DNA of 22,305 nucleotides from an uncultured Oscillospiraceae bacterium (GCA_910587205.1 CAJULZ010000037.1:1-22305), one strand, 5' to 3'; positions 7,561 through 13,895 are shown, counted from the stretch's first letter. Notes: generated by a model not told the origin, from the sequence alone. Made by a program: numbers and translations.

Positions 7561-9332
7561 CAGATGCGCGCACATACCTGCGCGGGGGCGGCACACTGCT
7601 GTTCGACGGGGCCATGGGCACCTGCTTCGCCGCCCTCCCCGGCCGGGCCGACCAGCGGTGCGAGCTGGCAAATCTCACCGCGCCGGAGGAGGTCGCCGCC
7701 ATCCACCGGGCTTACCTGGACGCGGGCTGCCGGGCCGTTAAGACCAACACCTTCACCGCCGGGGTGGATCTGGCCCAAGGCCGGGAGGAATTGGCAGGGC
7801 GGATCATCGAGGCCGCCTGCCGCCTCGCCATGGACTGCGCCGCGCCCTACGGGGCGTATGTGTTCGCCGACCTGGGCCCCGCCCCCGAGGGGGCGCAGCT
7901 CAGCCGCGGCGAATGCTACCGCCGCCAGGCGGAGCTGTTTCTGGCCCAGGGGGTACACAACTTCCTGCTGGAAACCCTGCCCACCGACGACGGCGTGGCG
8001 GATCTTGCAAGATATATGATGCAGCACTGCCCCCAGGGCTGTCTCATCGTCTCCTTCGCCGTGGCCTTTGACGGCTCCACCCGGGAGGGGCGCTCCGGGG
8101 CGGAGCTGTTCCGCCGCGCCGCCGCCCTCCCCGGCGTAGACGGGGTGGGCTTCAACTGCGTATCCGGCCCCCACCACCTGCTGGAGTATGTCAGAGGGCT
8201 GGACCTCAGCATTCTGGGCGGCAAGGCGCTGTCCGTCATGCCCAACGCCGGGTACCCCACGGTACTGGGACGGCGGACGGCCTACCAGGGCGCGCCGGAC
8301 TATTTTGGGGAAAAATTGGCCCAGATCGCCCAGGCAGGCGCGGCCATCGTGGGCGGCTGCTGCGGCACCACCCCGGACCACATCGCCCACGCCGCCGCGG
8401 CCCTGGCGCGGGCCCCCCGTCCCTCCGCCCCAAAGCCCGCCGCAAAACCCATCCCCCGCCCCGCTCCCAGCGCCAACACCCTGGCGGACAAGCTGGACCG
8501 GGGGGAGCGGGTGATCGCCGTAGAGCTGGACCCCCCGGCGGACGATGATATCTCCTTTTTCCTGGAGGGGGTGCGCGCTCTGGACGCCGCGGGGGCCGAC
8601 GCCGTCACCATCGCGGACTGCCCTATCGGGCGGCCCCGGGCGGACAGCTCCCTGCTGGCCTGCAAGCTCCGCCGGGAGCTGGGGGTGGAGCCCCTGCCCC
8701 ACCTCACCTGCCGCGACCGGAACCTGAACGCCACCAAAGCCCTGCTACTGGGGCTAAGCATGGAGGGGGTGCACAACGTGCTGCTGGTCACGGGCGACCC
8801 CATCCCCTCCCAGGACCGGGACGCGGTGAAAAGCGTGTACAATTTCAACTCCCGGAAGCTGGCGCGGTATGTCAGCAGCCTCAATGACGAGCTGTTCCGC
8901 ACCCCCTTCCGCATCTTCGCCGCGCTGAATGTGAACGCCGCCAATTTTGACGTGCAGCTCCGCCTGGCCCGGGAAAAGGAGGAAAGCGGGGTCTCCGGCT
9001 TTTTGACCCAGCCCGTGCTGTCCAGAGAGGCGCTGGGCAACCTGAAGGCGGCCCGGGATGTGCTGAGAGGGAAAATTCTGGGCGGCATCTACCCTGTGGT
9101 CAGCTATAAAAACGCCTGCTTCCTCAACAATGAGATCGCCGGTATGCGCATCGGCCCCGAGCTCGCCGCCCTGTACCAGGGCAAGGACCGGGAGGAGGCG
9201 GAGGAACTGGCCGTGCGGATATCCGTCCGGATCGCTGGGGAACTCGCCCCCTATACCGACGGGCTCTACCTCATGACCCCCTTCCGCCGCGTGGCCCTGA
9301 TGGCCCGCATTTTAGGGCGGCTGTCCCCCTGA
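7557..9332 (+). CDS. Bifunctional homocysteine S-methyltransferase / methylenetetrahydrofolate reductase
   Basis: A 591-residue fusion. Residues 1-285 form a homocysteine-binding barrel with the zinc set C201 (GFNCVSGP) and C268/C269 (GGCCGTT). A proline/alanine-rich linker (about 287-306) leads to a MetF-type reductase barrel (about 307-591) with VELDPP, the ADAVTIAD strand and LLVTGDP. The reductase makes 5-methyl-THF for MetH, and no separate metF is present in the operon. The fused N-terminal half could methylate homocysteine from another donor, as proposed for Bacillus YitJ, or tether homocysteine near the folate chemistry. The frame is open upstream, but the ATG at 7557 gives the correct N-terminus and overlaps the metH stop as ATGA. 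Confidence 0.92.
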   Translation: MTDARTYLRGGGTLLFDGAMGTCFAALPGRADQRCELANLTAPEEVAAIHRAYLDAGCRAVKTNTFTAGVDLAQGREELAGRIIEAACRLAMDCAAPYGAYVFADLGPAPEGAQLSRGECYRRQAELFLAQGVHNFLLETLPTDDGVADLARYMMQHCPQGCLIVSFAVAFDGSTREGRSGAELFRRAAALPGVDGVGFNCVSGPHHLLEYVRGLDLSILGGKALSVMPNAGYPTVLGRRTAYQGAPDYFGEKLAQIAQAGAAIVGGCCGTTPDHIAHAAAALARAPRPSAPKPAAKPIPRPAPSANTLADKLDRGERVIAVELDPPADDDISFFLEGVRALDAAGADAVTIADCPIGRPRADSSLLACKLRRELGVEPLPHLTCRDRNLNATKALLLGLSMEGVHNVLLVTGDPIPSQDRDAVKSVYNFNSRKLARYVSSLNDELFRTPFRIFAALNVNAANFDVQLRLAREKEESGVSGFLTQPVLSREALGNLKAARDVLRGKILGGIYPVVSYKNACFLNNEIAGMRIGPELAALYQGKDREEAEELAVRISVRIAGELAPYTDGLYLMTPFRRVALMARILGRLSP

Positions 9333-9357
9333 CGCCACCCGGACAGGAGAGAATACC

Positions 9358-9990
9358 ATGCTGGACTTCACCAAAACCCTGCGGCCGGACGAGCCGCTCA
9401 TCCACCCCACCTGTGTGGTGAAAAACTGCGTCTTCGGCGCTTACGTGGAGCTGGGCGACCACTGCGTCGCGGAGGAGACCCGCTTCGGCGACTACACCTA
9501 CCTGTTCGGCTCCAACGACGTGATCTTCGCCGCCCTGGGCAAATTCAACTCCATCGCCACCGGAGCGCGCATCAACCCGGTGAACCACCCCATGCGGGAC
9601 CGGGCGGCCGCCCACCACCTCACCTACCGGGCGGCCCACTACGGCCTGGGGGACGACGACCCGTCTATCATCGAATGGCGGAGAGCCCGTCCGGTGGCCA
9701 CCGGAAACGATGTGTGGATCGGCCACAACGCGGTGGTCATGGGGGGCGTGACCCTGGGGGACGGCGCGGTGGTGGGCGCGGGGGCGGTTGTTACCCATGA
9801 CGTGGCCCCCTACGAGATCGTGGGCGGCGTCCCCGCCCGGCGCCTGGGCTGGCGGTATGACCGGGATACCGTCGACGCCCTGCTGCGCATCCGCTGGTGG
9901 GACTGGAACCATGAACAGCTCAAGGCGCGGCTGGCTGATTTCAGCAATGTACCCGCCTTTATCCAGAAATACGACGTGTCCGGGGGCTGA
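9358..9990 (+). CDS. Hexapeptide-repeat acyltransferase, phosphonate-cluster-like family
   Basis: The 210-residue left-handed beta-helix protein is of the xenobiotic (chloramphenicol/streptogramin) acetyltransferase type. It shows hexapeptide periodicity (HPTCVVKNCVFGAYVELGDH, about 16-35), a loop with INPVNHPM that carries the likely catalytic His, and the coil NDVWIGHNAVVMGGVTLGDG followed by AVVTHDVAPYEIVGGVPAR. The overall pattern, including IEWRR and WWDWNHEQLK near the end, resembles the acetyltransferases found beside C-P lyase operons (TIGR03308-like, recalled rather than searched). No phn gene is visible here. AGGAGAG 6 nt before the ATG and a 25 bp gap make it the last gene of the methionine operon. 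The substrate is unknown. Confidence 0.82.
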   Translation: MLDFTKTLRPDEPLIHPTCVVKNCVFGAYVELGDHCVAEETRFGDYTYLFGSNDVIFAALGKFNSIATGARINPVNHPMRDRAAAHHLTYRAAHYGLGDDDPSIIEWRRARPVATGNDVWIGHNAVVMGGVTLGDGAVVGAGAVVTHDVAPYEIVGGVPARRLGWRYDRDTVDALLRIRWWDWNHEQLKARLADFSNVPAFIQKYDVSGG

Positions 9991-10002
9991 CAGCCCCCGG
10001 AC
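9978..10002. terminator. Terminator-like hairpin spanning the acyltransferase stop codon
   Basis: A 12 bp perfect inverted repeat (9978-9989 with 9991-10002) straddles the TGA at 9988-9990. Plus-strand sequence after it (ATTCGTCATTTAT) is only weakly T-rich and the minus side lacks a T run. It lies between convergent genes ending at 9990 and 10012 and probably serves both. Confidence 0.6.
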
Positions 10003-10011
10003 ATTCGTCAT

Positions 10012-11406
10012 TTATCCCCCGGCGGCTGCCCGCGCCCTGCGCTTCTCCAGCCAGGCGCGCAGCAGGTAGACCGCCTCCGGCGACAGCAGCAGCAGCGCCG
10101 GCAGGTTTACCACCGCCAGCAGGCCGTTGAATGCGTCCACCAGCTGCCACACCGCGGCCATATCCCCCACCGCGCCCAGCAGGATGCACACCGGGAACGC
10201 CGCCCGGTACAGCCCCATGGCCCAGCGGGAACCGGTGAGGGTTTCCATCCCCCGCCGCCCATAGTAGCCCGCGCCGATGAGGGAGGTGAAGGCAAACAGC
10301 GTCAGGCTCACTGAGACGATCCACTCCCCCGCCTCCCCGAACAGGGCGGCAAACCCCGCCGCCGCCAGCGGCGCGCCCCGCATCCCATCGGGCACCGCGC
10401 CGCCTTCCACCAGGGCCAGCGCCTCCACGGGGTCGTACACCCCGGAGGTGAGGATTACCAGGGCGGTGACGGTACAGATGATCATGGTGGCGAAAAACAC
10501 CTCGAAAATCCCCCACATGCCCTGCTCAGCCGGCTCCTCCACGTCGGCGCAGGCGTGGGCGATGGCGGACATGCCCAGCCCCGCCTCGTTGGTGAATACC
10601 CCCCGGGCCGCGCCGTACCGCAGGGCCGTCCCCATGGCGTATCCCCCGGCCGCCGCCCGGGGGGAAAAGGCGTAGGAGACAATCTGCCGGAACGCCTCGG
10701 GCACCGCCTGCCAGTTTACCGCGATGACCGCCACCCCGCTCCCGATGAACAGCAGGGCCATGGCGGGCACCAGCAGCTCGCACAGCCTTCCAATGCGCTT
10801 GATCCCCCCCGCCAGCACGATGGCCGTCACCACGGCCAATACCACCCCCACCACCCGGCGGTCCGCCCCGGCCGCGGCGTTGAGCGAGGCAGCGATGGAG
10901 TTGGCCTGGGCCAGATTGCCCCCCGCCAGCGTCTCCGCCACGCAGAACAGGGCAAACACCTTGGCGAGCCCCGGCAGGCGCAGGCCGTTTTTTATGTACT
11001 CCATAGGGCCGCCCTGCCAGCGGCCGTCCGGGCCCTTCTCCCGGTGGCGCACCGCCAGCGTCTTTTCCCCACAGCTCACCGCCATGCCCAGCAGCGCTGA
11101 GATCCACATCCAGAACACCGATCCCGGCCCGCCATAGACGATGGCCGCCGCCACCCCCGCAATGGAGCCGGTGCCGATGGTGGCCGCCAGGGCGGTGGAC
11201 AGCGCCTGGAGCTGGGTGACGCCCCGGCCCTCCTTCCCGTCCTTCTTTTTCCTAAACAGGGAGCCCACCGTGGTTTTCCACCAAATACCCACCCCAAAGA
11301 TGGGAAAGAATCCGGTGGCAAAGGAGTACCACAGGCCCGCGATCAAAAACGCCGCCAGCAGCGGCCCGCCCCATAAAAAGTCGCCCAGGGCCTTAAAAAA
11401 TGCCAT
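10012..11406 (-). CDS. AGCS family sodium:alanine/glycine symporter
   Basis: A 464-residue polytopic membrane protein of the amino acid:cation symporter family (AgcS/AlsT/YrbD type). Signatures include the N-terminal LWGGPLLAAFLIAGLWYSF helix, QALSTALAATIGTGSIAGVA, PGSVFWMWISALLGM, the loop GPMEYI, and GVFTNEAGLGMSAIAHA, a hallmark of the family. Around ten or eleven hydrophobic segments are visible. The frame is open to 11499, but MAFFKALGDFLWGG from the ATG at 11404-11406 is the natural N-terminus, with GAGGGGGG (11415-11422) as SD. SD and ATG both fall inside an inverted-repeat structure. It is downstream of folT on the same strand, gap 113 bp. The exact amino acid cannot be read from sequence. 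Confidence 0.93.
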   Translation of the reverse strand: MAFFKALGDFLWGGPLLAAFLIAGLWYSFATGFFPIFGVGIWWKTTVGSLFRKKKDGKEGRGVTQLQALSTALAATIGTGSIAGVAAAIVYGGPGSVFWMWISALLGMAVSCGEKTLAVRHREKGPDGRWQGGPMEYIKNGLRLPGLAKVFALFCVAETLAGGNLAQANSIAASLNAAAGADRRVVGVVLAVVTAIVLAGGIKRIGRLCELLVPAMALLFIGSGVAVIAVNWQAVPEAFRQIVSYAFSPRAAAGGYAMGTALRYGAARGVFTNEAGLGMSAIAHACADVEEPAEQGMWGIFEVFFATMIICTVTALVILTSGVYDPVEALALVEGGAVPDGMRGAPLAAAGFAALFGEAGEWIVSVSLTLFAFTSLIGAGYYGRRGMETLTGSRWAMGLYRAAFPVCILLGAVGDMAAVWQLVDAFNGLLAVVNLPALLLLSPEAVYLLRAWLEKRRARAAAGG

Positions 11407-11495
11407 GTCCGCATCCCCCCTCATGGGAGGGCTGCCTGCCCCGCCGTCCGGCGGACGGCGAGGCGGCACCCCTGCTTGGAGGGTATGCGGACATG
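11404..11495 (-). promoter_or_regulatory. Branched inverted-repeat element enclosing the AGCS ribosome binding site
   Basis: An 11 bp perfect outer helix (11404-11414 with 11485-11495; CATGTCCGCAT/ATGCGGACATG) closes about 70 nt that can form three hairpins. The centre is an 8 bp stem 11442-11449/11453-11460, extended by GCC/GGC across one mismatch. An SD hairpin is CCCTC (11418-11422) with GAGGG (11427-11431). The third is ACCC/GGGT (11468-11471/11481-11484). Read as minus-strand RNA, the 3' arm contains the AGCS AUG, so the fold would bury SD and start codon. It matches no riboswitch class I can name. A mobile palindromic repeat is an alternative explanation. Confidence 0.55.
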
Positions 11496-11519
11496 TCACA
11501 AGTTATGCGGTTTTGGCCC

Positions 11520-12194
11520 TCAGCCCTCCCAGGGGTCCCCCCTGTAGGCGTCCTCTCCCTTGCCCTGCGCCTCCCGGCCCAGCCAGCCGGGGCGCTTCCA
11601 CAGCCGCAGCCGGGACGCCTGGTCGGGCAGGAAGCCCATGCGGTGCAAAATGGGCAGCAGCGCCGCGAACAGCGCCGCCAGCAGCACCGTCTGCACCGGC
11701 AGCAGGATGGCGTTCTTGATGGCGCTCCCGCCCACAATGGCCCAATAGCCCTTGCCGCCGGAGTACCACAGGTAGGTGCCCAGCCCGCCGATGAACACGT
11801 TTTGCAGGTTGGTGGCCAGCTTGGCCAGGAACACCCTCAGCAGCGTCACCTCCGAGCGGTAGAGGAACAGCGAATAGGTAAATACCCCCAGCATAGTGGT
11901 GAAGATGTAAAAGGGGTTGTAGCCCCCGGTGGGGTTCATCAGATAGCTCACCGTGTCCTCCACGAAGCCGAACACCAGGGCGTTCACCGGCCCCCCCACC
12001 AGGGCGCACAGAGCCCTGGCCAGAAAGCCCCAGCTCACCCGGATGTTGTTCACCACCGGCATGGATTTCAGGAAAGACAGCGCCACGCAGGCGGCCACCA
12101 TCAGGGCGGAAAACACCAGGGTGAGCGGCTTTTTGAAGTCCCGCACAGCGTATTGCCAATAGGCGCGGGAGAAGGGCGTTTTGAAAAGTTCCAT
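11520..12194 (-). CDS. folT: Folate-specific ECF transporter S component
   Basis: A 224-residue integral membrane protein, the substrate-binding subunit of a group II ECF transporter. It would pair with a shared EcfT/EcfA/EcfA' module, not in this window. About six hydrophobic helices are visible between residues 18 and 190. The core with VSWGFLARALCALVGGPVNALVFGFVEDTVSYLMNP and NPFYIFTTMLGVFTYSLFLYR matches the FolT family, with the G-P-x-x-A/GxxxD pattern of S components. A charged C-terminal tail (about 190-224) is longer than usual. AAGGAGGTC 7 nt before the ATG at 12192-12194 sets the start. The upstream THF riboswitch independently supports folate specificity. Confidence 0.9.
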   Translation of the reverse strand: MELFKTPFSRAYWQYAVRDFKKPLTLVFSALMVAACVALSFLKSMPVVNNIRVSWGFLARALCALVGGPVNALVFGFVEDTVSYLMNPTGGYNPFYIFTTMLGVFTYSLFLYRSEVTLLRVFLAKLATNLQNVFIGGLGTYLWYSGGKGYWAIVGGSAIKNAILLPVQTVLLAALFAALLPILHRMGFLPDQASRLRLWKRPGWLGREAQGKGEDAYRGDPWEG

Positions 12195-12203
12195 GAAAAA
12201 AGA

Positions 12204-12254
12204 CCTCCTTTGTTGTCTCGGCAGCCCCAAAAAGGGTATGCCGCACAAAGGAAG
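12204..12254 (-). promoter_or_regulatory. SD-sequestering helix of the folT leader (expression platform)
   Basis: In the minus-strand RNA, CTTCCTTTGT (12245-12254) can pair over 10 positions, one of them G-U, with ACAAAGGAGG (12204-12213), which is the folT SD. An adjacent GCCGCA/TGCGGC pairing uses bases of the 3' strand of the aptamer P1 (around 12277-12282), so ligand-dependent exchange is plausible. This suggests translational rather than terminator-based control. The mechanism is inferred from complementarity only. Confidence 0.55.
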
Positions 12255-12279
12255 CCTCAAGGACGCAACTCCGCCATGC

Positions 12280-12380
12280 GGCAGCGGGATGCGGAGGGCG
12301 CACTGCGGGCCTTCGGCCCTTCGTCCGGCGGACAACTCCCCGTCCCGCCGGCACTTCTACACACGCGCTCCTACTCTGCC
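12280..12380 (-). ncRNA. Tetrahydrofolate (THF) riboswitch aptamer
   Basis: Read on the minus strand, the roughly 101 nt element starts GGCAGAGTAGG and ends GCATCCCGCTGCC, with P1 closed by GGCAG (12376-12380) and CTGCC (12280-12284). Inside are AAGTG followed by CCGGCGG/CCGCCGG (12345-12351 with 12325-12331), then ACGAA, then GGGCC-GAA-GGCCC (12307-12319), and the terminal GCATCC. The order GAGTAG...AAGTG...ACGAA...GCATCC is that of the folT/THF aptamer. It lies 85 nt upstream of folT, the usual target. Recognised by eye; a covariance-model search would confirm it. Confidence 0.85.
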
Positions 12381-12389
12381 TGTGCGGAT

Positions 12390-12418
12390 AGTTTACTCCT
12401 TGCGGAGACAAATTACAA
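12390..12418 (-). promoter_or_regulatory. Probable folT promoter
   Basis: Minus-strand -35 TTGTAA (12413-12418), 17 bp spacer, -10 TAAACT (12390-12395), each 4/6 to consensus. The predicted start near 12383 falls just before the aptamer at 12380, which fits a riboswitch leader. Confidence 0.6.
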
Positions 12419-12441
12419 GTGGCGGTATGCCCAAAAATTAC

Positions 12442-12461
12442 ATTTCAAAAAATTTTGAAAT
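12442..12461. promoter_or_regulatory. SdpR-type operator copy 1
   Basis: ATTTCA-N8-TGAAAT palindrome (9 bp arms around AA) just upstream of the sdpR -35. It has the same half-sites and spacing as the copy at 12499-12518. Confidence 0.7.
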
Positions 12462-12466
12462 AGTTC

Positions 12467-12496
12467 TTGACAGCATTAGCCGTCCCATGCTACAAT
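12467..12496 (+). promoter_or_regulatory. Promoter of the sdpR-sdpI-like operon
   Basis: Perfect -35 TTGACA (12467-12472), 18 bp spacer, -10 TACAAT (12491-12496). It lies between two identical palindromes, the second covering the expected start site near 12503. Confidence 0.88.
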
Positions 12497-12498
12497 CT

Positions 12499-12518
12499 AT
12501 TTCAAGAAATCCTGAAAT
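12499..12518. promoter_or_regulatory. SdpR-type operator copy 2
   Basis: ATTTCA-N8-TGAAAT, extended as CTATTTCA...TGAAATAG (12497-12520). It sits immediately after the -10 and just before the SD GGAGG (12524-12528). Centre-to-centre distance to copy 1 is 57 bp. Binding here would block transcription initiation. Confidence 0.75.
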
Positions 12519-12536
12519 AGATTGGAGGCCGCCGCC

Positions 12537-12920
12537 GTGCCCATCCCTGAAATTTTGTCCGCCCTGGCGGACGAAAACCGCCGGCAAATCCTCACCACCC
12601 TGAAGCGGGGCCGGATTTCCTCCGGCGAACTGGCCCAGGCGGTGGGCATGACGCCCCAGGCCCTGTCCTATCACCTGAAAAAGCTGAAAGAGGCGGAGCT
12701 GATCTACGAGACCCGGCGGAAAAATTTCATCTACTATGAGCTGGATTTGACGGTGCTGGACGAGGCCGTCTTGTGGCTGGACGAGCTGAGGGGAGGCGCG
12801 GATCGTGGGCAAACATCTGAAAACGCTGTATGCAGTCTCCATCCTGCTGATCCTGCTGACGCTGGCCGCGCCCCTGGCGGCGCTGCCCTTCCTGCCGGAC
12901 AGCATCCCGGCCCATTATAA
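12537..12920 (+). CDS. ArsR/SdpR-family winged-helix autorepressor with an anomalous C-terminal tail
   Basis: A small winged-helix repressor. PIPEILSALADENRRQILTTL (2-22) is the family N-terminal helix pair, ISSGELAQAVGMTPQALSYHLKKLKEAELI (27-56) is the recognition HTH, and RRKNFIYYELD (60-70) is the beta wing. No cysteine metal site is present in the core, so it resembles SdpR rather than a metal sensor. The start is GTG 12537, 8 nt after GGAGG. The conserved fold ends near residue 87 (ELRGG), almost exactly where sdpI starts at 12805. The frame then continues another 40 low-complexity residues, overlapping sdpI by 116 bp, which suggests a lost stop codon. It presumably represses its own operon through the flanking palindromes. 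Confidence 0.85.
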   Translation: MPIPEILSALADENRRQILTTLKRGRISSGELAQAVGMTPQALSYHLKKLKEAELIYETRRKNFIYYELDLTVLDEAVLWLDELRGGADRGQTSENAVCSLHPADPADAGRAPGGAALPAGQHPGPL

Positions 12921-13476
12921 CGCGGCGGGGACAGTGGACCGTTGGGGAAGCAAGTACGAGACGCTGATCTTCCCCGCTTTCCTCGTCCCCTATGGCGCTA
13001 TTTGGACGGCCTGTGGGCGGCTCTGGCGCAAGCAGCCGGAAAAAACCGCCGAGCTGCTCTGGATGATCGGCAACATCGCCCAATTCGCTGTATTCGACCT
13101 CATGCTTGCCTACTTCCTCTATGCAGACTTCCGGCAGGTCCAGCGCCTGCCTGACCTCCCGTTGGATCTGAACCGTCTTCTCTGCGCCGTCACCGGCCTC
13201 GGCCTCATCGCCCTGGGCAACTGGATTCCCAAGCTAAAAAAGCCTGGGCCCATGGGCCTGCGCACCCCGTGGAGCGTCAAAAACGAGGCCGTCTGGCGCA
13301 AATGCCAGCGGTTCGGCGGCTGGTCTTTCGCGGCGGCGGGGGCGGTGTCCGCTGCCGCGGCCCTGCTGGCCCCCGGCGCGTGGTGCTGGCTGTGGACAAC
13401 GCTGGCCCTTGCCTCCGCCGGGATCGCCGGAGCGGTCTACTCCCGGCACGCCGCCCAAACCACTCCGGACGAATAA
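12805..13476 (+). CDS. SdpI/YfhL-family membrane protein
   Basis: A 223-residue membrane protein with an N-terminal DUF1648-type segment containing IPAHYNAAGTVDRWGSK (about 34-50) and a C-terminal SdpI segment with NWIPKLKKPGPMGLRTPWSVKNEAVW (about 137-162). About six hydrophobic helices are visible. In Bacillus subtilis, SdpI gives immunity to the SdpC toxin and sequesters the SdpR repressor at the membrane; the same gene order here suggests an analogous sensing/immunity pair. No sdpC-like toxin gene is visible nearby. The start is GTG 12805, with GGGGAGG 8 nt upstream. The biological ligand is unknown. Confidence 0.85.
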   Translation: MGKHLKTLYAVSILLILLTLAAPLAALPFLPDSIPAHYNAAGTVDRWGSKYETLIFPAFLVPYGAIWTACGRLWRKQPEKTAELLWMIGNIAQFAVFDLMLAYFLYADFRQVQRLPDLPLDLNRLLCAVTGLGLIALGNWIPKLKKPGPMGLRTPWSVKNEAVWRKCQRFGGWSFAAAGAVSAAAALLAPGAWCWLWTTLALASAGIAGAVYSRHAAQTTPDE

Positions 13477-13520
13477 AAAGTGTCTTTCTTCCCCGCGAAT
13501 AACGATAAGGTGGTATGTAT

Positions 13521-13847
13521 ATGCTTGCTTATTCCATGATCCTGTTTGCCGCGGCGGCGCTATCCCTCGGCTTTGCGATTGCAATCTACCGGGGAAGCAC
13601 AAATTTAATTCACGATTATCATCAGACGCATGTGAAAGAGGCGGATCAGAAAAAATATGGGAGAGCGTTTTCAAAAGGGTTGTTTGTGCTCACCGGTTCC
13701 CTGATTTTCAGTGGGATAATCGCTTTATTGGGGGAAACGCCCTCTGTCGTAATCGTCTCAGTCAGCGTTTCGCTTGCCGGGATCGTGATCTCGCTCCTCG
13801 CCGTCGCCAAGGTACAAAAAGAGTTTAACGGCGGCTTCATACGATAA
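13521..13847 (+). CDS. Small membrane protein, DUF3784-like
   Basis: A 108-residue protein with three hydrophobic helices (about 2-23, 53-70 and 76-97), separated by a polar loop with the YRGSTNLIHDYH and KKYGRAFSKG segments characteristic of DUF3784 proteins. Function unknown. An ATG at 13515 is also in frame, but AAGGTGG ends one nucleotide before it; the ATG at 13521 has 6 nt spacing and is preferred. It is 44 nt downstream of the sdpI-like gene on the same strand, so it may be a third cistron of that operon. Base composition looks less GC-rich than its neighbours. Confidence 0.78.
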   Translation: MLAYSMILFAAAALSLGFAIAIYRGSTNLIHDYHQTHVKEADQKKYGRAFSKGLFVLTGSLIFSGIIALLGETPSVVIVSVSVSLAGIVISLLAVAKVQKEFNGGFIR

Positions 13848-13858
13848 ACAGCAAAAAC

Positions 13859-13889
13859 AGCGCCCCTCCCCCGTTGGGGGAGGGGCGCT
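13859..13889 (-). terminator. Rho-independent terminator of the AraC-family gene
   Basis: Perfect 14 bp stem (13859-13872 with 13876-13889) and a GTT loop. On the minus strand it is followed by CTGTTTTTGCTGTTT, so it primarily ends the minus-strand regulator; the plus side has no T run. It lies 11 nt after the plus-strand stop at 13847 and may act on both. Confidence 0.88.
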
Positions 13890-13895
13890 CCTGCT

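Noticed and set aside
7506..8702. 398-codon minus-strand ORF opposite the Hcy-methyltransferase/MTHFR gene
   Set aside because: Glycine-rich antisense frame of a well-supported enzyme; no SD or domain.
11520..12380. Glycine riboswitch or SAM riboswitch in the folT/AGCS region
   Set aside because: The visible conserved blocks fit the THF aptamer, and the AGCS leader lacks glycine-aptamer core sequences.
11400..12458. 352-codon plus-strand ORF opposite folT and its leader
   Set aside because: Runs antisense through folT and the THF riboswitch, with Gln/His/Pro-rich shadow composition.
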